Part shown: positions 51,577-60,028 of the stretch, in pieces
Layout of the letters: each line of letters begins with the position of its first letter
Numbering within the stretch: the stretch's first letter is position 1
Source: an uncultured Draconibacterium sp.
Lineage (GTDB): Bacteria; Bacteroidota; Bacteroidia; Bacteroidales; Prolixibacteraceae
Length of the DNA: 64,000 nt
Direction of reading: 5' to 3'
Assembly (NCBI RefSeq): GCF_963677565.1
Contig: NZ_OY781981.1
Coordinates: 1,860,001-1,924,000 of the forward strand
The notes under the pieces: model-generated
What the model saw: the letters and a program-made list of their open reading frames with translations, nothing else
The model's database searches: none
Told to the model about the DNA's origin: nothing
Program-made: the position numbers and the translations under genes

Positions 51577-52268
51577 TGGAATTATTGCAACGAATACTGG
51601 AGCTGGATAAAGATTTATTCTTATTTCTCAATGGATTACATAACGGTTTTTGGGATCCCATAATGGTGATGGTGACACGCCAGGAAATCTGGATTCCGTT
51701 TTTTGCCAGCATAATGTTTTATATCGTAAAAAATTATCGGGCCAAGACATTGTTGGTTTTAATTGCTTTGGCGCTCTTAATAACGGTAACCGATCAATTT
51801 TCCAATGTTATAAAAGATTCATTTCAGCGTTTTCGTCCTGTGCACGATCCGGTTATTGCGCATTTGGTGCATGAGGTAATGGGTAAAGGCGGGCCGTATG
51901 GTTTTATCTCGGCTCATGCTGCTAATTCCGTGGCCATGTTGGTGCTGGTTTCCCGGATATTTAAAAATCGAACCTACTATTTTCTAATGCTGTCGTGGGT
52001 GCTTATATTTTGTTATTCACGTATTTATGTTGGTGTGCATTATCCCCTCGATCTTATTTGTGGAGGGCTTGTAGGTTGGCTGATTGGCTGGGGCTTGTTC
52101 CGGCTTATGATGTTTGTCGAAAACCACTTCTTTTTTGGGCGTTCCCCAAAAATTGAAAAAACGGCGCTCAGTGCAAAAGATGTCGGAACCATTGTTCTGG
52201 TGTTTTTAGTGTCGTTAACTACTGTTTTTATTGCTGTCGCCATTCTCCGTTATTATAATCTTTTATAA
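51576..52268 (+). CDS. PAP2-family phosphatase
   Basis: A 230-residue membrane phosphatase with about six hydrophobic segments. The three PAP2 active-site motifs are KDSFQRFRPVHDP (KX6RP, near 84-96), SAHAANS (PSGH-like, near 113-119, here SAHA) and YSRIYVGVHYPLDLICG (SRX5HX3D, near 147-163). Possible substrates are undecaprenyl diphosphate, phosphatidic acid or phosphatidylglycerol-phosphate. It begins at the obgE stop (1-base overlap) and is followed by the MutS homologue with no gap, so the three are one transcription unit. Confidence 0.88.
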   Translation: MELLQRILELDKDLFLFLNGLHNGFWDPIMVMVTRQEIWIPFFASIMFYIVKNYRAKTLLVLIALALLITVTDQFSNVIKDSFQRFRPVHDPVIAHLVHEVMGKGGPYGFISAHAANSVAMLVLVSRIFKNRTYYFLMLSWVLIFCYSRIYVGVHYPLDLICGGLVGWLIGWGLFRLMMFVENHFFFGRSPKIEKTALSAKDVGTIVLVFLVSLTTVFIAVAILRYYNLL

Positions 52269-54047
52269 ATGAACGAACCGGCGCGACTTTATTCCGAAAA
52301 ACTTTCGTTTTATACCGATGAATTGCAACGAATATCGGCGAAAGTAAAGCGTTTTGCCTGGTATCGTTTTCTCTCATTTGTTGGAATATTTATTCCGCTC
52401 GTAATTCTTGGTTGGGTTATTTTTACGTTGTATTTTACTTTACCACTTGTAGTGTTTTTCTTTTATCTTGTCAAAAGAAATCTACAGCTTGAAAAAATAA
52501 AGCAGACACTTGTAGTAAAGAAGAAACTCATAGAGGATGAGTTAAAAGCCCTGGATCATTCATTTTTGCATTTTGAAAATGGCGAGCAATTTTTAGATGT
52601 GGAACATCCTTTTGCATATGATCTTGATTTGTTCGGAGAAGGATCGTTATTTCAGTATTTAAACCGTACTTCTACTGTTGAAGGGCGGCAGCGATTGGCC
52701 GATTGGCTGCAAAATCCGCTAAAGGAGAAAGAGGAAATTGAGCAGCGTCAGGAGGCGATTCAAGAACTGTCGGAAAAGCCATTGTGGCGGCTCGGTTTTT
52801 TAACCGATGGTAACTTGTTTCAAGAGACGGAAGAGCAGTATAACGAGATTCGTACCTGGTCGGAAATGGAACTTGGCCTGAATAACGCAAGTCTTGTTAA
52901 GTGGCTAATTCGTATTATTCCGGCGATAACATTGTTGGCTGTAGTTCCTGCAATACTTGGGCTAGGTAACTTATATCTTATTGTAATGGTGTTTGTTCAG
53001 TTTGTGCTTTTGTTTGCCTGGACAAAACGAGTAAATTATTATTTCGGTTTCTTTGGTCGAAAGTCCGATCTGCTGGCAAAGTACATGCAGTTGCTAAAGC
53101 AGATTGAGCAAAAGGAATTTCAGTCTACATATTTACGCGACTTAAAGAAAAAGGCAACTGAGCCATCGGCCGGGAAAGTTTTTGGTGAGTTAAAAAGTTT
53201 GGTGAAAGAGTTTGAATACCGCCAGAATATTTTGGTGGGGATTGTGTTGAACGGCCTATTGTTGTGGGATATTCGTTGCGTCTACAAGCTTTGGAAATGG
53301 CACAACGAGAATCATGGAAGGTTAACGGAGTGGTTGGAAACAATTGCCCAAATAGATGCTTTGGTAAGCCTGGCCAACTATGCCAATAATCACAATCAAT
53401 TTGTATATCCGAATATTACAAACCATGATTTCACGCTTTGTGCTACTGACTTAGGGCATCCTTTGTTAAAGGAAGGAAAGCGGGTTAACAATGATGTTGA
53501 AATTCAAGGCTGGTCGCAAATAATGATCGTAACCGGTGCAAACATGGCTGGTAAAAGTACTTTTCTTCGTACGGTTGGAACAAACATTTTATTAGCTGAA
53601 ATTGGAGCGCCGGTTTGTGCTGCATCAATGAAAATAAGACCAGTGGATTTGTACACAAATATGCGTACCACCGATTCGTTGCTAAAAGATGAATCGTATT
53701 TCTTTGCCGAGCTAAAAAGGATTAAAGCCGTACTTGACCGTTTGGTGGCAGGCGAGCAAATCTTTGTAATTCTCGACGAAATGCTGAAAGGGACGAATTC
53801 GGTAGATAAGTTAAATGGCTCAAAAGAATTGGTTCGAAAACTAGCTCAGTACCAGTGTACTGCTATGATAGCTACACACGATTTAAAGCTTAGCGATATG
53901 GAAAAAGAACTTCCGCAGCAGGTTTTTAATAAGTGTTTCGAAATCCGGATTGAAAACAACGAATTGATATTTGACTACAAGCTTTCCGAGGGCGTTACTC
54001 AAACCATGAATGCTACTTTCCTGATGAAAAAAATGGGAATTATTTAA
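52269..54047 (+). CDS. Membrane-anchored MutS-like ATPase
   Basis: A 592-residue MutS homologue. The ATPase domain has Walker A TGANMAGKSTFLRT near residues 424-437, Walker B FVILDEMLKGTNS near 499-511 and the MutS-type C-terminal dimer region (IATHDLKLSDMEKEL). It lacks the mismatch-recognition domain I and its FxE motif. Two hydrophobic blocks, near 38-68 and 213-256, each able to span the membrane twice, precede the ATPase. It therefore belongs to the poorly known transmembrane MutS relatives of Bacteroidota rather than mismatch repair MutS. It is coupled to the PAP2 gene. The function is unknown. Confidence 0.8.
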   Translation: MNEPARLYSEKLSFYTDELQRISAKVKRFAWYRFLSFVGIFIPLVILGWVIFTLYFTLPLVVFFFYLVKRNLQLEKIKQTLVVKKKLIEDELKALDHSFLHFENGEQFLDVEHPFAYDLDLFGEGSLFQYLNRTSTVEGRQRLADWLQNPLKEKEEIEQRQEAIQELSEKPLWRLGFLTDGNLFQETEEQYNEIRTWSEMELGLNNASLVKWLIRIIPAITLLAVVPAILGLGNLYLIVMVFVQFVLLFAWTKRVNYYFGFFGRKSDLLAKYMQLLKQIEQKEFQSTYLRDLKKKATEPSAGKVFGELKSLVKEFEYRQNILVGIVLNGLLLWDIRCVYKLWKWHNENHGRLTEWLETIAQIDALVSLANYANNHNQFVYPNITNHDFTLCATDLGHPLLKEGKRVNNDVEIQGWSQIMIVTGANMAGKSTFLRTVGTNILLAEIGAPVCAASMKIRPVDLYTNMRTTDSLLKDESYFFAELKRIKAVLDRLVAGEQIFVILDEMLKGTNSVDKLNGSKELVRKLAQYQCTAMIATHDLKLSDMEKELPQQVFNKCFEIRIENNELIFDYKLSEGVTQTMNATFLMKKMGII

Positions 54048-54142
54048 TTCTTGCACGAAAGTTTTTCCGTTTGGTGGCTTAAATGGTGTCAGGTATCCTT
54101 TTTTCTCTTGATTTTATTCTCCCCTGTAGCTAAAATTGCCTT

Positions 54143-54349
54143 GCGAGGTATTAGTATTGTGGCGCGAGGTATAAATAATAGTGCGCGAGGAATGAATAAT
54201 AGTGCGCGAGGTGCTAAAAATATAGTGGTGCGAGGTAGAAAAAATAGTATGCGAGCTAAGCTCGCAAGCAAATATTAATAGCTCGCAGATGCATAAAAGT
54301 AGCTCTCATATAAATAAAAGTAGCTCGCATGTGAATATGAATAGCTCGC
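54143..54349. repeat. Phased 21-bp array of GCGAG sites with an inverted second half
   Basis: GCGAG(G/C) cores start at 54143, 54164, 54185, 54206, 54230 and 54251. Inverted GCTC(G/T)C cores start at 54260, 54281, 54302, 54323 and 54344. Spacings are 21 bp except one of 24, and the centre GCGAGC-TAA-GCTCGC (54251-54265) is a perfect dyad. Spacers are AT-rich and directly repeated (for example taAATAATAGTg and taAATAAAAGTa), so only the cores flip. 21 bp is two helical turns and also seven codons. No repeat family is recognised. Confidence 0.85.
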
Positions 54350-54530
54350 ATACAGATATTGATATCAGGGAGAGCAAATACGCGGCATTTTATGATGAAT
54401 TAGCCTTAAATCTTTTGTCTGTCAATAAATAATATCAATTGTGTTTCAATGCGAGCCTTAAGCGATACAGTGAAATTGCAATAGCCTGTTCTGAACTTGA
54501 TCCGGGAGTTAATGCCGATAATAAACGAAA

Positions 54531-54579
54531 GAGGCTTTGGGGGTAAGCGAACCAAAGCCTCATTCCGATATTTAATCGG
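54531..54579. repeat. Two hairpins in the array-parE gap
   Basis: GAGGCTTTGG (54531-54540) pairs perfectly with CCAAAGCCTC (54552-54561), an 11-base loop. Next to it CCGAT-ATTTA-ATCGG (54565-54579) forms a second hairpin. No T-run follows on the plus strand; on the minus strand the tail TTTCGTTTATT is only weakly T-rich. The rest of 54433-54695 holds no convincing gene. Confidence 0.5.
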
Positions 54580-54695
54580 TATAACCTGGTGTTTAACAGT
54601 AACAAATCGGCGCAACCACCTCCAAAAAAGGTTTTGCGAATCCGCAGGTTTGATCAAGAAGTATTGTGGTTCTTCGCCCGCTTATACTCCTAATT

Positions 54696-54704
54696 TTATC
54701 CACA
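54696..54704 (+). other. Single DnaA-box-like sequence TTATCCACA
   Basis: An exact match to the strong DnaA box TTATCCACA, alone, upstream of parE. A single 9-mer can occur by chance. Confidence 0.35.
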
Positions 54705-54747
54705 GTTTTTCAACGGTAGATTGTTAGTTATTGCAGGTGCGAAACCC

Positions 54748-54777
54748 CTTGCAGAGTTCATGATTTAATTATATTTG
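54748..54777 (+). promoter_or_regulatory. Possible parE promoter, CTTG-N18-TATATTTG
   Basis: The -7 TATATTTG (54770-54777) matches exactly; the -33 CTTG (54748-54751) has one mismatch. Transcription would start near 54784, just before the leader hairpin. Confidence 0.5.
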
Positions 54778-54794
54778 TGACAATTGGGTGAAAT

Positions 54795-54849
54795 CTTTGT
54801 TTTTCTGAAAAACAACACCCCTTAGGCGCAAAATCTCAGAAAAACAAAG
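54795..54849 (+). promoter_or_regulatory. Stem-loop with 14-bp perfect arms in the parE leader
   Basis: CTTTGTTTTTCTGA (54795-54808) is mirrored exactly by TCAGAAAAACAAAG (54836-54849) across a 27-base loop that contains CACCCCTTAGGCG. It lies between the predicted transcription start and the parE ATG (39 bases further on). In DNA it could also extrude as a cruciform under supercoiling. Confidence 0.65.
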
Positions 54850-54888
54850 TTCGCTGTAATTCGATAGATTGATTCTGGAGATTAAAGT

Positions 54889-56724
54889 ATGAGTGCAAAT
54901 TACGACGAAGGAACGATTAAAACGTTAGATTGGCAGGAGCATATCCGGCGACGTCCGGGGATGTATATCGGGAAACTTGGAGATGGTACTTCTGCCGACG
55001 ATGGTATTTATGTGTTGCTGAAAGAGGTGATGGACAACTCCATCGACGAGTTTATGATGGGTCATGGTAAAAGGATCGTTGTAAATGTCGATCAGGACAA
55101 AGTATCCATCCGCGATTATGGACGAGGAATTCCACTTGGGAAACTGGTGGATGTAGCCAGTAAAATGAATACCGGCGCAAAATACGATAACAAAGTCTTT
55201 AAAAAATCGGTGGGTTTGAACGGTGTTGGTATAAAAGCAGTAAATGCACTGTCAACCGATTTTACCATAAAAGCAGTACGCGAAGGAGTGGCTAAAGAAG
55301 TATATTTTAGCCAGGGAGTAAAAACAGGAGAAAAAGATTTAAAAGGTGTTGATGAGGAAAACGGCACACAAGTGAGCTTTATTCCTGATGAAAGCGTTTT
55401 TAAGAAGTATCGTTATATGAACGATTATATCGTGAATATGATGAAAAACTACACCTTCCTCAATGCAGGTCTTACGATCGAGTACAATGGCGAAAAATTT
55501 TACTCGCGTAACGGACTGCGAGACCTGTTGGAGGAAAACATGGATCACGACCCAATTTACCCAATTATACATTTAAGAGGCGAAGATATTGAGGTTGCCA
55601 TAACACATGGTAACCAATACGGGGAGGACTATTATTCATTTGTTAATGGCCAGCACACCACCCAGGGAGGGACTCATTTACAGGCTTTTCGTGAGGTTTT
55701 AGTGAAAACAATCCGGGATTTTTACAAGAAGGATTTTGACCCGTCGGATATTCGGGCTTCAATTGTGGCGGCTGTTAGCATTAAAGTAGAAGAGCCTGTA
55801 TTTGAGTCGCAAACCAAAACCAAACTCGGATCAAGGGATATTGGCCCCGAAGGTCCTTCGGTGCGTGCCCATGTTGGTAATTTTCTGCAAAAAGAGCTTG
55901 ATAATTTCCTGCATAAAAACCAGGAAGTTGCTGATGTTTTGCTGAAACGCATCGTAGAATCGGAACGCGAAAGAAAAGCAATTTCGGGAGTTAAAAAACT
56001 GGCCCGGCAACGCGCCAAAAAAGCCAGTCTGCATAACAAAAAACTGCGCGACTGTAGAATCCATTTTAACGGCAAAGATGAGCGAAAAGAAGAATCGAGC
56101 ATTTTTATTACCGAGGGCGATTCGGCAAGTGGTTCCATTACAAAATCGCGCGATGTAAACACACAGGCAGTTTTCAGCTTGAAAGGAAAACCGCTGAATA
56201 CTTTTGGTCTCACCAAAAAGGTGGTTTACGAAAACGAAGAGTTCAACCTCTTGCAGGCGGCTCTGAACATTGAGGAAAGCATGGAGGATTTACGTTACAA
56301 CAACGTAATAATTGCAACCGATGCCGATGTTGATGGCATGCACATTCGTTTGTTGCTCATCACCTTCTTTCTTCAATTCTTTCCTGAGCTGATAAAGAAA
56401 GGCCACGTTTATATTTTGCAAACACCGCTTTTCAGGGTGCGAAATAAACAGAAAACATATTACTGTTATTCCGATGAAGAGAAGGTAAAAGCCATTGGAA
56501 AACTGCGCGGCAAACCCGAAATAACCCGATTTAAAGGATTGGGTGAAATTTCTCCGGATGAGTTTAAACATTTTATCGGGAAAGATATTCGTCTGGATCC
56601 GGTGCAGATGAAAAAGCACGAGTCAGTAGCGCAGATGCTTGCCTATTACATGGGTAAAAATACACAGGAACGACAGGAGTTTATTATCGATAACCTGTAT
56701 GTTGAGAAAGACGAAGTAATGTAA
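54889..56724 (+). CDS. parE: DNA topoisomerase IV subunit B
   Basis: A 611-residue ATPase subunit of a type IIA topoisomerase that decatenates chromosomes. The GHKL ATPase has VMDNSIDEF with Mg-binding Asn50, DYGRGIPLG, and GLNGVGIKAVNALS. The TOPRIM domain has EGDSASGSI starting at residue 409 and DADVDGMHIR. Near 611 residues with no insertions, and paired with a short-tailed parC, it is topo IV rather than gyrase. It sits downstream of a DnaA-box-like word and a 14-bp-stem leader. parC follows after 44 bases. Confidence 0.93.
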   Translation: MSANYDEGTIKTLDWQEHIRRRPGMYIGKLGDGTSADDGIYVLLKEVMDNSIDEFMMGHGKRIVVNVDQDKVSIRDYGRGIPLGKLVDVASKMNTGAKYDNKVFKKSVGLNGVGIKAVNALSTDFTIKAVREGVAKEVYFSQGVKTGEKDLKGVDEENGTQVSFIPDESVFKKYRYMNDYIVNMMKNYTFLNAGLTIEYNGEKFYSRNGLRDLLEENMDHDPIYPIIHLRGEDIEVAITHGNQYGEDYYSFVNGQHTTQGGTHLQAFREVLVKTIRDFYKKDFDPSDIRASIVAAVSIKVEEPVFESQTKTKLGSRDIGPEGPSVRAHVGNFLQKELDNFLHKNQEVADVLLKRIVESERERKAISGVKKLARQRAKKASLHNKKLRDCRIHFNGKDERKEESSIFITEGDSASGSITKSRDVNTQAVFSLKGKPLNTFGLTKKVVYENEEFNLLQAALNIEESMEDLRYNNVIIATDADVDGMHIRLLLITFFLQFFPELIKKGHVYILQTPLFRVRNKQKTYYCYSDEEKVKAIGKLRGKPEITRFKGLGEISPDEFKHFIGKDIRLDPVQMKKHESVAQMLAYYMGKNTQERQEFIIDNLYVEKDEVM

Positions 56725-56768
56725 AGGAAAATCCCCGTAAGGGAGCACGATAAATTTCAAAATAAGAA

Positions 56769-59423
56769 ATGTCAGAAGAGAATTTAGATCACGAAGAAAT
56801 TCAGGATGATAATATTAAAGAGGAAGTAACTTACCTGTCGGGGATGTACCGCGACTGGTTTTTGGATTATGCCTCTTACGTTATACTTGAGCGTGCAGTT
56901 CCGTACATTAACGATGGACTGAAACCCGTTCAGCGCCGTATTATGCACGCTATGCGCGAAATGGACGATGGTCGTTACAATAAGGTAGCCAACATTATCG
57001 GGCAGACCATGCAGTATCACCCGCATGGTGACGCGTCAATTGGAGATGCAATCGTGCAGATCGGTCAGAAGGAATTGTTGATCGATTCGCAGGGAAACTG
57101 GGGAAATATACTCACCGGTGATGGTGCTGCTGCCCCACGTTATATTGAGGCGCGCCTGACCAAATTCGCATTGGAGGTGCTTTTTAATCCAAAAACTACC
57201 GAATGGAAACTGTCGTATGATGGCCGGAAAAAAGAACCGGTAACACTTCCTGTGAAATTCCCGTTGCTTCTGGCACAGGGAGTTGATGGTATTGCTGTTG
57301 GTCTGGCTTCAAAATTGTTCCCGCATAATTTTATCGAACTGATTGATGCCTCAATTGCCTATCTCAGAGAAAAGGATTTTGAATTGTTTCCTGACTTCCC
57401 AACCGGAGGATCGGCTGACTTTAGCAAATATAACGACGGTTTGCGAGGTGGATCGATAAAAGTAAGGGCCAAAATTGAAAAGCGCGATAATAAAACGCTT
57501 GTTATTAACGAGGTGCCTTACGGAAAAACAACTACAACTTTGATCGAGTCGATTATTAAAGCAAACGATAAGGGAAAGATCAAAGTGAAAAAGATCGATG
57601 ATAACACAGCCGCGCATGTTGAAATTTTGGTACATCTTGCCTCGGGAGTTTCATCAGATAAAACCATTGATGCGCTTTATGCTTTTACCGATTGTGAAGT
57701 TTCGTTGTCGCCAAATGCTTGTATCATTGAAAATGATAAACCCCATTTTATTGGCGTTTCCGAAATTCTGAAACGTTCGGCCGATTCAACAAAAGCTTTA
57801 CTGAAGCTGGAATTGGAAATCCGCAAATCAGAGCTCGAAGAGCAATGGCATTTTTCTTCGCTGGAAAAAATATTTATCGAAGAACGCATTTACAAGGATA
57901 AAAAATTCGAGGATTCGGAAAACATGGATCAGGCTGTTGCGCATATCGATAAACGTCTTGAGCCATGGAAACCAAAGCTAAAGCGAGAAGTTACCCGCGA
58001 AGATATCCTGAAACTGATGGAGATCCGAATGGCCCGGATTCTGAAATTCAATAAAGATAAGGCCAATGATTTGCTGCGTTCAATAGAGGATGAAATTGCT
58101 GAAGTTGAGCATAACATAGAAAATATAGTAGACTTTACGATTGCCTGGTTTAAACACCTGAAACAGAAGTATGGCAAAGGTAAAGAGCGCAAAACAGAAA
58201 TAAGAAGTTTCGAGAATATTGTTGCCGCCAAAGTGGTTGTTAAAAATGAAAAACTTTATGTCGACCGCAAAGAAGGATTCATGGGAACTTCGCTTAAAAA
58301 GGCCGAATTTGTTTGCGATTGTTCTGATATCGACGACATAATCATTTTCCGTCGCGACGGGTCTTATTATATTACTAAAGTATCAGATAAGGCTTTTATT
58401 GGCAAGAACATTCTGCATCTGGCCGTTTTCAAGAAAAACGATAAACGAACCATTTATAACGTAGTTTACAAAGATGGAGAGACGGGCTATTATTACATGA
58501 AACGCTTTTTTGTTACCGGGGTAACCCGCGACAAAGAATACAACCTCACCAAAGAAACGAAGGGCTCGCGTGTAGTGTATTTTTCAGCCAATCCGAACGG
58601 AGAAGCAGAAGTGCTGCGTGTGGTATTAAAACCAAAACCACGTCTGAAAAAACTCATCTTTGAAGAAGATCTTGGTGAGCTGGCCATAAAAGGCCGACAG
58701 TCGATGGGAAATATCCTGAGCAAAAACGATGTTCATAAAATTACACTAAAAGAAAAAGGTGTATCAACGCTTGGTGGTCGAAAAATCTGGTTCGATTCTG
58801 ATGTGCTGCGACTGAATGCCGACAGTCGCGGAAAATTCCTGGGCGAGTTTTCGGGCGAAGACAAAATTCTGGTTATCTACAAGAGCGGCGAATTTCAGCT
58901 GTACAATTACGACTTGAGCAATCACTTCCAACAGGATATTCTGGTAATCGAGAAGTTTGATAAACGTAAAATTTTGTCGGTGGTTTATTTCGATGCCGAA
59001 CAGGATTACTACTACGTAAAACGCTTTGAGATTGATGAGCCGGAAGGTAAACTGATTCGTTTTATCGGAGATAACAAAGATAACCGAATGGTTAGTATAA
59101 CCTGGGTACATTACCCGCGTTTGGAACTTACTTTTGGAGGTAAAAATGCGGAACGCGATCCGGAAATTATTGAGGTAGCCGAGTTTATTGGAGTGAAGTC
59201 GTGGAAAGCAAAAGGGAAACGACTGAGTAATTACGATGTAAACAAAATTAAAGAGATTGAACCGGTTATAAAGGATGATTACGATCATCGCGAAGAGGAG
59301 GATCAGAGTGATGACAATAAGGAAACGAAGGATAGCAAAGCGGATGACAAAAGCAGCGCTGATGATATCCCAATGGAAATTAACCGACCCAAAAGTGATG
59401 ATGGACAAGGCTCTTTGTTTTAA
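56769..59423 (+). CDS. parC: DNA topoisomerase IV subunit A
   Basis: An 884-residue DNA-cleaving subunit. The winged-helix region has KPVQRRIMHAMREMDDGRYNKVANIIGQTMQYHPHGDASI, and the catalytic Tyr is residue 125 in APRYIEARLTK. The coiled-coil arm follows, then a C-terminal beta-pinwheel with repeated blades but no gyrase box of the GyrA type that I can see. A highly acidic/basic tail (DHREEEDQSDDNKETKDSKA) ends the protein. It is co-transcribed with parE and followed by aroK after 22 bases. Confidence 0.93.
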   Translation: MSEENLDHEEIQDDNIKEEVTYLSGMYRDWFLDYASYVILERAVPYINDGLKPVQRRIMHAMREMDDGRYNKVANIIGQTMQYHPHGDASIGDAIVQIGQKELLIDSQGNWGNILTGDGAAAPRYIEARLTKFALEVLFNPKTTEWKLSYDGRKKEPVTLPVKFPLLLAQGVDGIAVGLASKLFPHNFIELIDASIAYLREKDFELFPDFPTGGSADFSKYNDGLRGGSIKVRAKIEKRDNKTLVINEVPYGKTTTTLIESIIKANDKGKIKVKKIDDNTAAHVEILVHLASGVSSDKTIDALYAFTDCEVSLSPNACIIENDKPHFIGVSEILKRSADSTKALLKLELEIRKSELEEQWHFSSLEKIFIEERIYKDKKFEDSENMDQAVAHIDKRLEPWKPKLKREVTREDILKLMEIRMARILKFNKDKANDLLRSIEDEIAEVEHNIENIVDFTIAWFKHLKQKYGKGKERKTEIRSFENIVAAKVVVKNEKLYVDRKEGFMGTSLKKAEFVCDCSDIDDIIIFRRDGSYYITKVSDKAFIGKNILHLAVFKKNDKRTIYNVVYKDGETGYYYMKRFFVTGVTRDKEYNLTKETKGSRVVYFSANPNGEAEVLRVVLKPKPRLKKLIFEEDLGELAIKGRQSMGNILSKNDVHKITLKEKGVSTLGGRKIWFDSDVLRLNADSRGKFLGEFSGEDKILVIYKSGEFQLYNYDLSNHFQQDILVIEKFDKRKILSVVYFDAEQDYYYVKRFEIDEPEGKLIRFIGDNKDNRMVSITWVHYPRLELTFGGKNAERDPEIIEVAEFIGVKSWKAKGKRLSNYDVNKIKEIEPVIKDDYDHREEEDQSDDNKETKDSKADDKSSADDIPMEINRPKSDDGQGSLF

Positions 59424-59445
59424 TGTAAAACAGTAAGAAAATAGA

Positions 59446-59943
59446 ATGCGAATATATTTGATAGGATACATGGGGTGCGGAAAATCCAGGATGGGAAGAC
59501 TCTTGTCGGAACACATGGGTATGCAGTTTGTTGATATGGATGATTATATTGAGGAAAGGAACTGCAGAACGATCCCTCAAATATTTGCCGAAGACGGGGA
59601 AGATGGGTTTCGAAAAATTGAGCGCAAAGCACTGGAAGAATTATCGGAATTTACCGACGTAGTAATTGCCACGGGTGGTGGTGCGCCTTGTTTTTTCGAT
59701 AACATCGAGCTGATGAATAAAAGCGGGAAAACCATTTTTTTGAATATTGATCCGGCAATTTTGGCCGACCGTTTATTGAAATCAAAAACAGAGCGCCCGC
59801 TTATAAAAGGAAAATCGCGTGACGAACTGGTTGCTTTTATTGATGATACTTTAAAGAAACGAAAAGAATTCTATTCGAAAGCCCGGTTTGAAATTACAGA
59901 GCCGGATTTTGATTTGGACAAACTTCAGGAAATGATATCATAA
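59446..59943 (+). CDS. aroK: Shikimate kinase
   Basis: A 165-residue enzyme that phosphorylates shikimate in aromatic amino acid synthesis. The P-loop is GYMGCGKSRMG from residue 7, the shikimate-binding DMDDYIEERNCRTIPQIF follows, with FRKIERKALEEL and TGGGAPCF (the GGG motif). Its LID contains KTERPLIKGKSRDEL. The gene starts 22 bases after parC and ends 85 bases before the ThDP enzyme. It may be part of the topo IV transcript. Confidence 0.93.
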   Translation: MRIYLIGYMGCGKSRMGRLLSEHMGMQFVDMDDYIEERNCRTIPQIFAEDGEDGFRKIERKALEELSEFTDVVIATGGGAPCFFDNIELMNKSGKTIFLNIDPAILADRLLKSKTERPLIKGKSRDELVAFIDDTLKKRKEFYSKARFEITEPDFDLDKLQEMIS

Positions 59944-60028
59944 ACCTAATACAAGGTTTTTGTCATCTTCTTTTGCTTTTGTTTTCTCGCTAAATAGGCT
60001 TTAAATTAGCTTTTAAAATAGTAGAAGC

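Noticed and set aside
54051..54278. 75-codon frame through the left half of the 21-bp array
   Set aside because: It needs a TTG start, and the heptapeptide repeat follows from the 21-bp DNA period. The hydrophobic lead is interesting, but coding is not supported; the DNA array is reported instead.
54143..54349. CRISPR array
   Set aside because: The conserved part is only 5-6 bases, spacers are themselves similar AT-rich words, the second half is inverted, and no cas gene is near.
54289..54432. 47-codon frame through the right half of the array
   Set aside because: It has an ATG and a protein-like end (YAAFYDELALNLLSVNK), but its repeats again follow from the DNA period and no homology is recognised. 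Mentioned only as support for the coding alternative.
54406..54727. Frames of 76-83 codons on both strands in the array-parE gap
   Set aside because: They overlap each other, run through the hairpins and have no family resemblance or promoter.
54433..54888. Chromosomal replication origin
   Set aside because: Only one DnaA box is seen, and there is no dnaA, dnaN or gidA next to it. Left as a speculative remark only.
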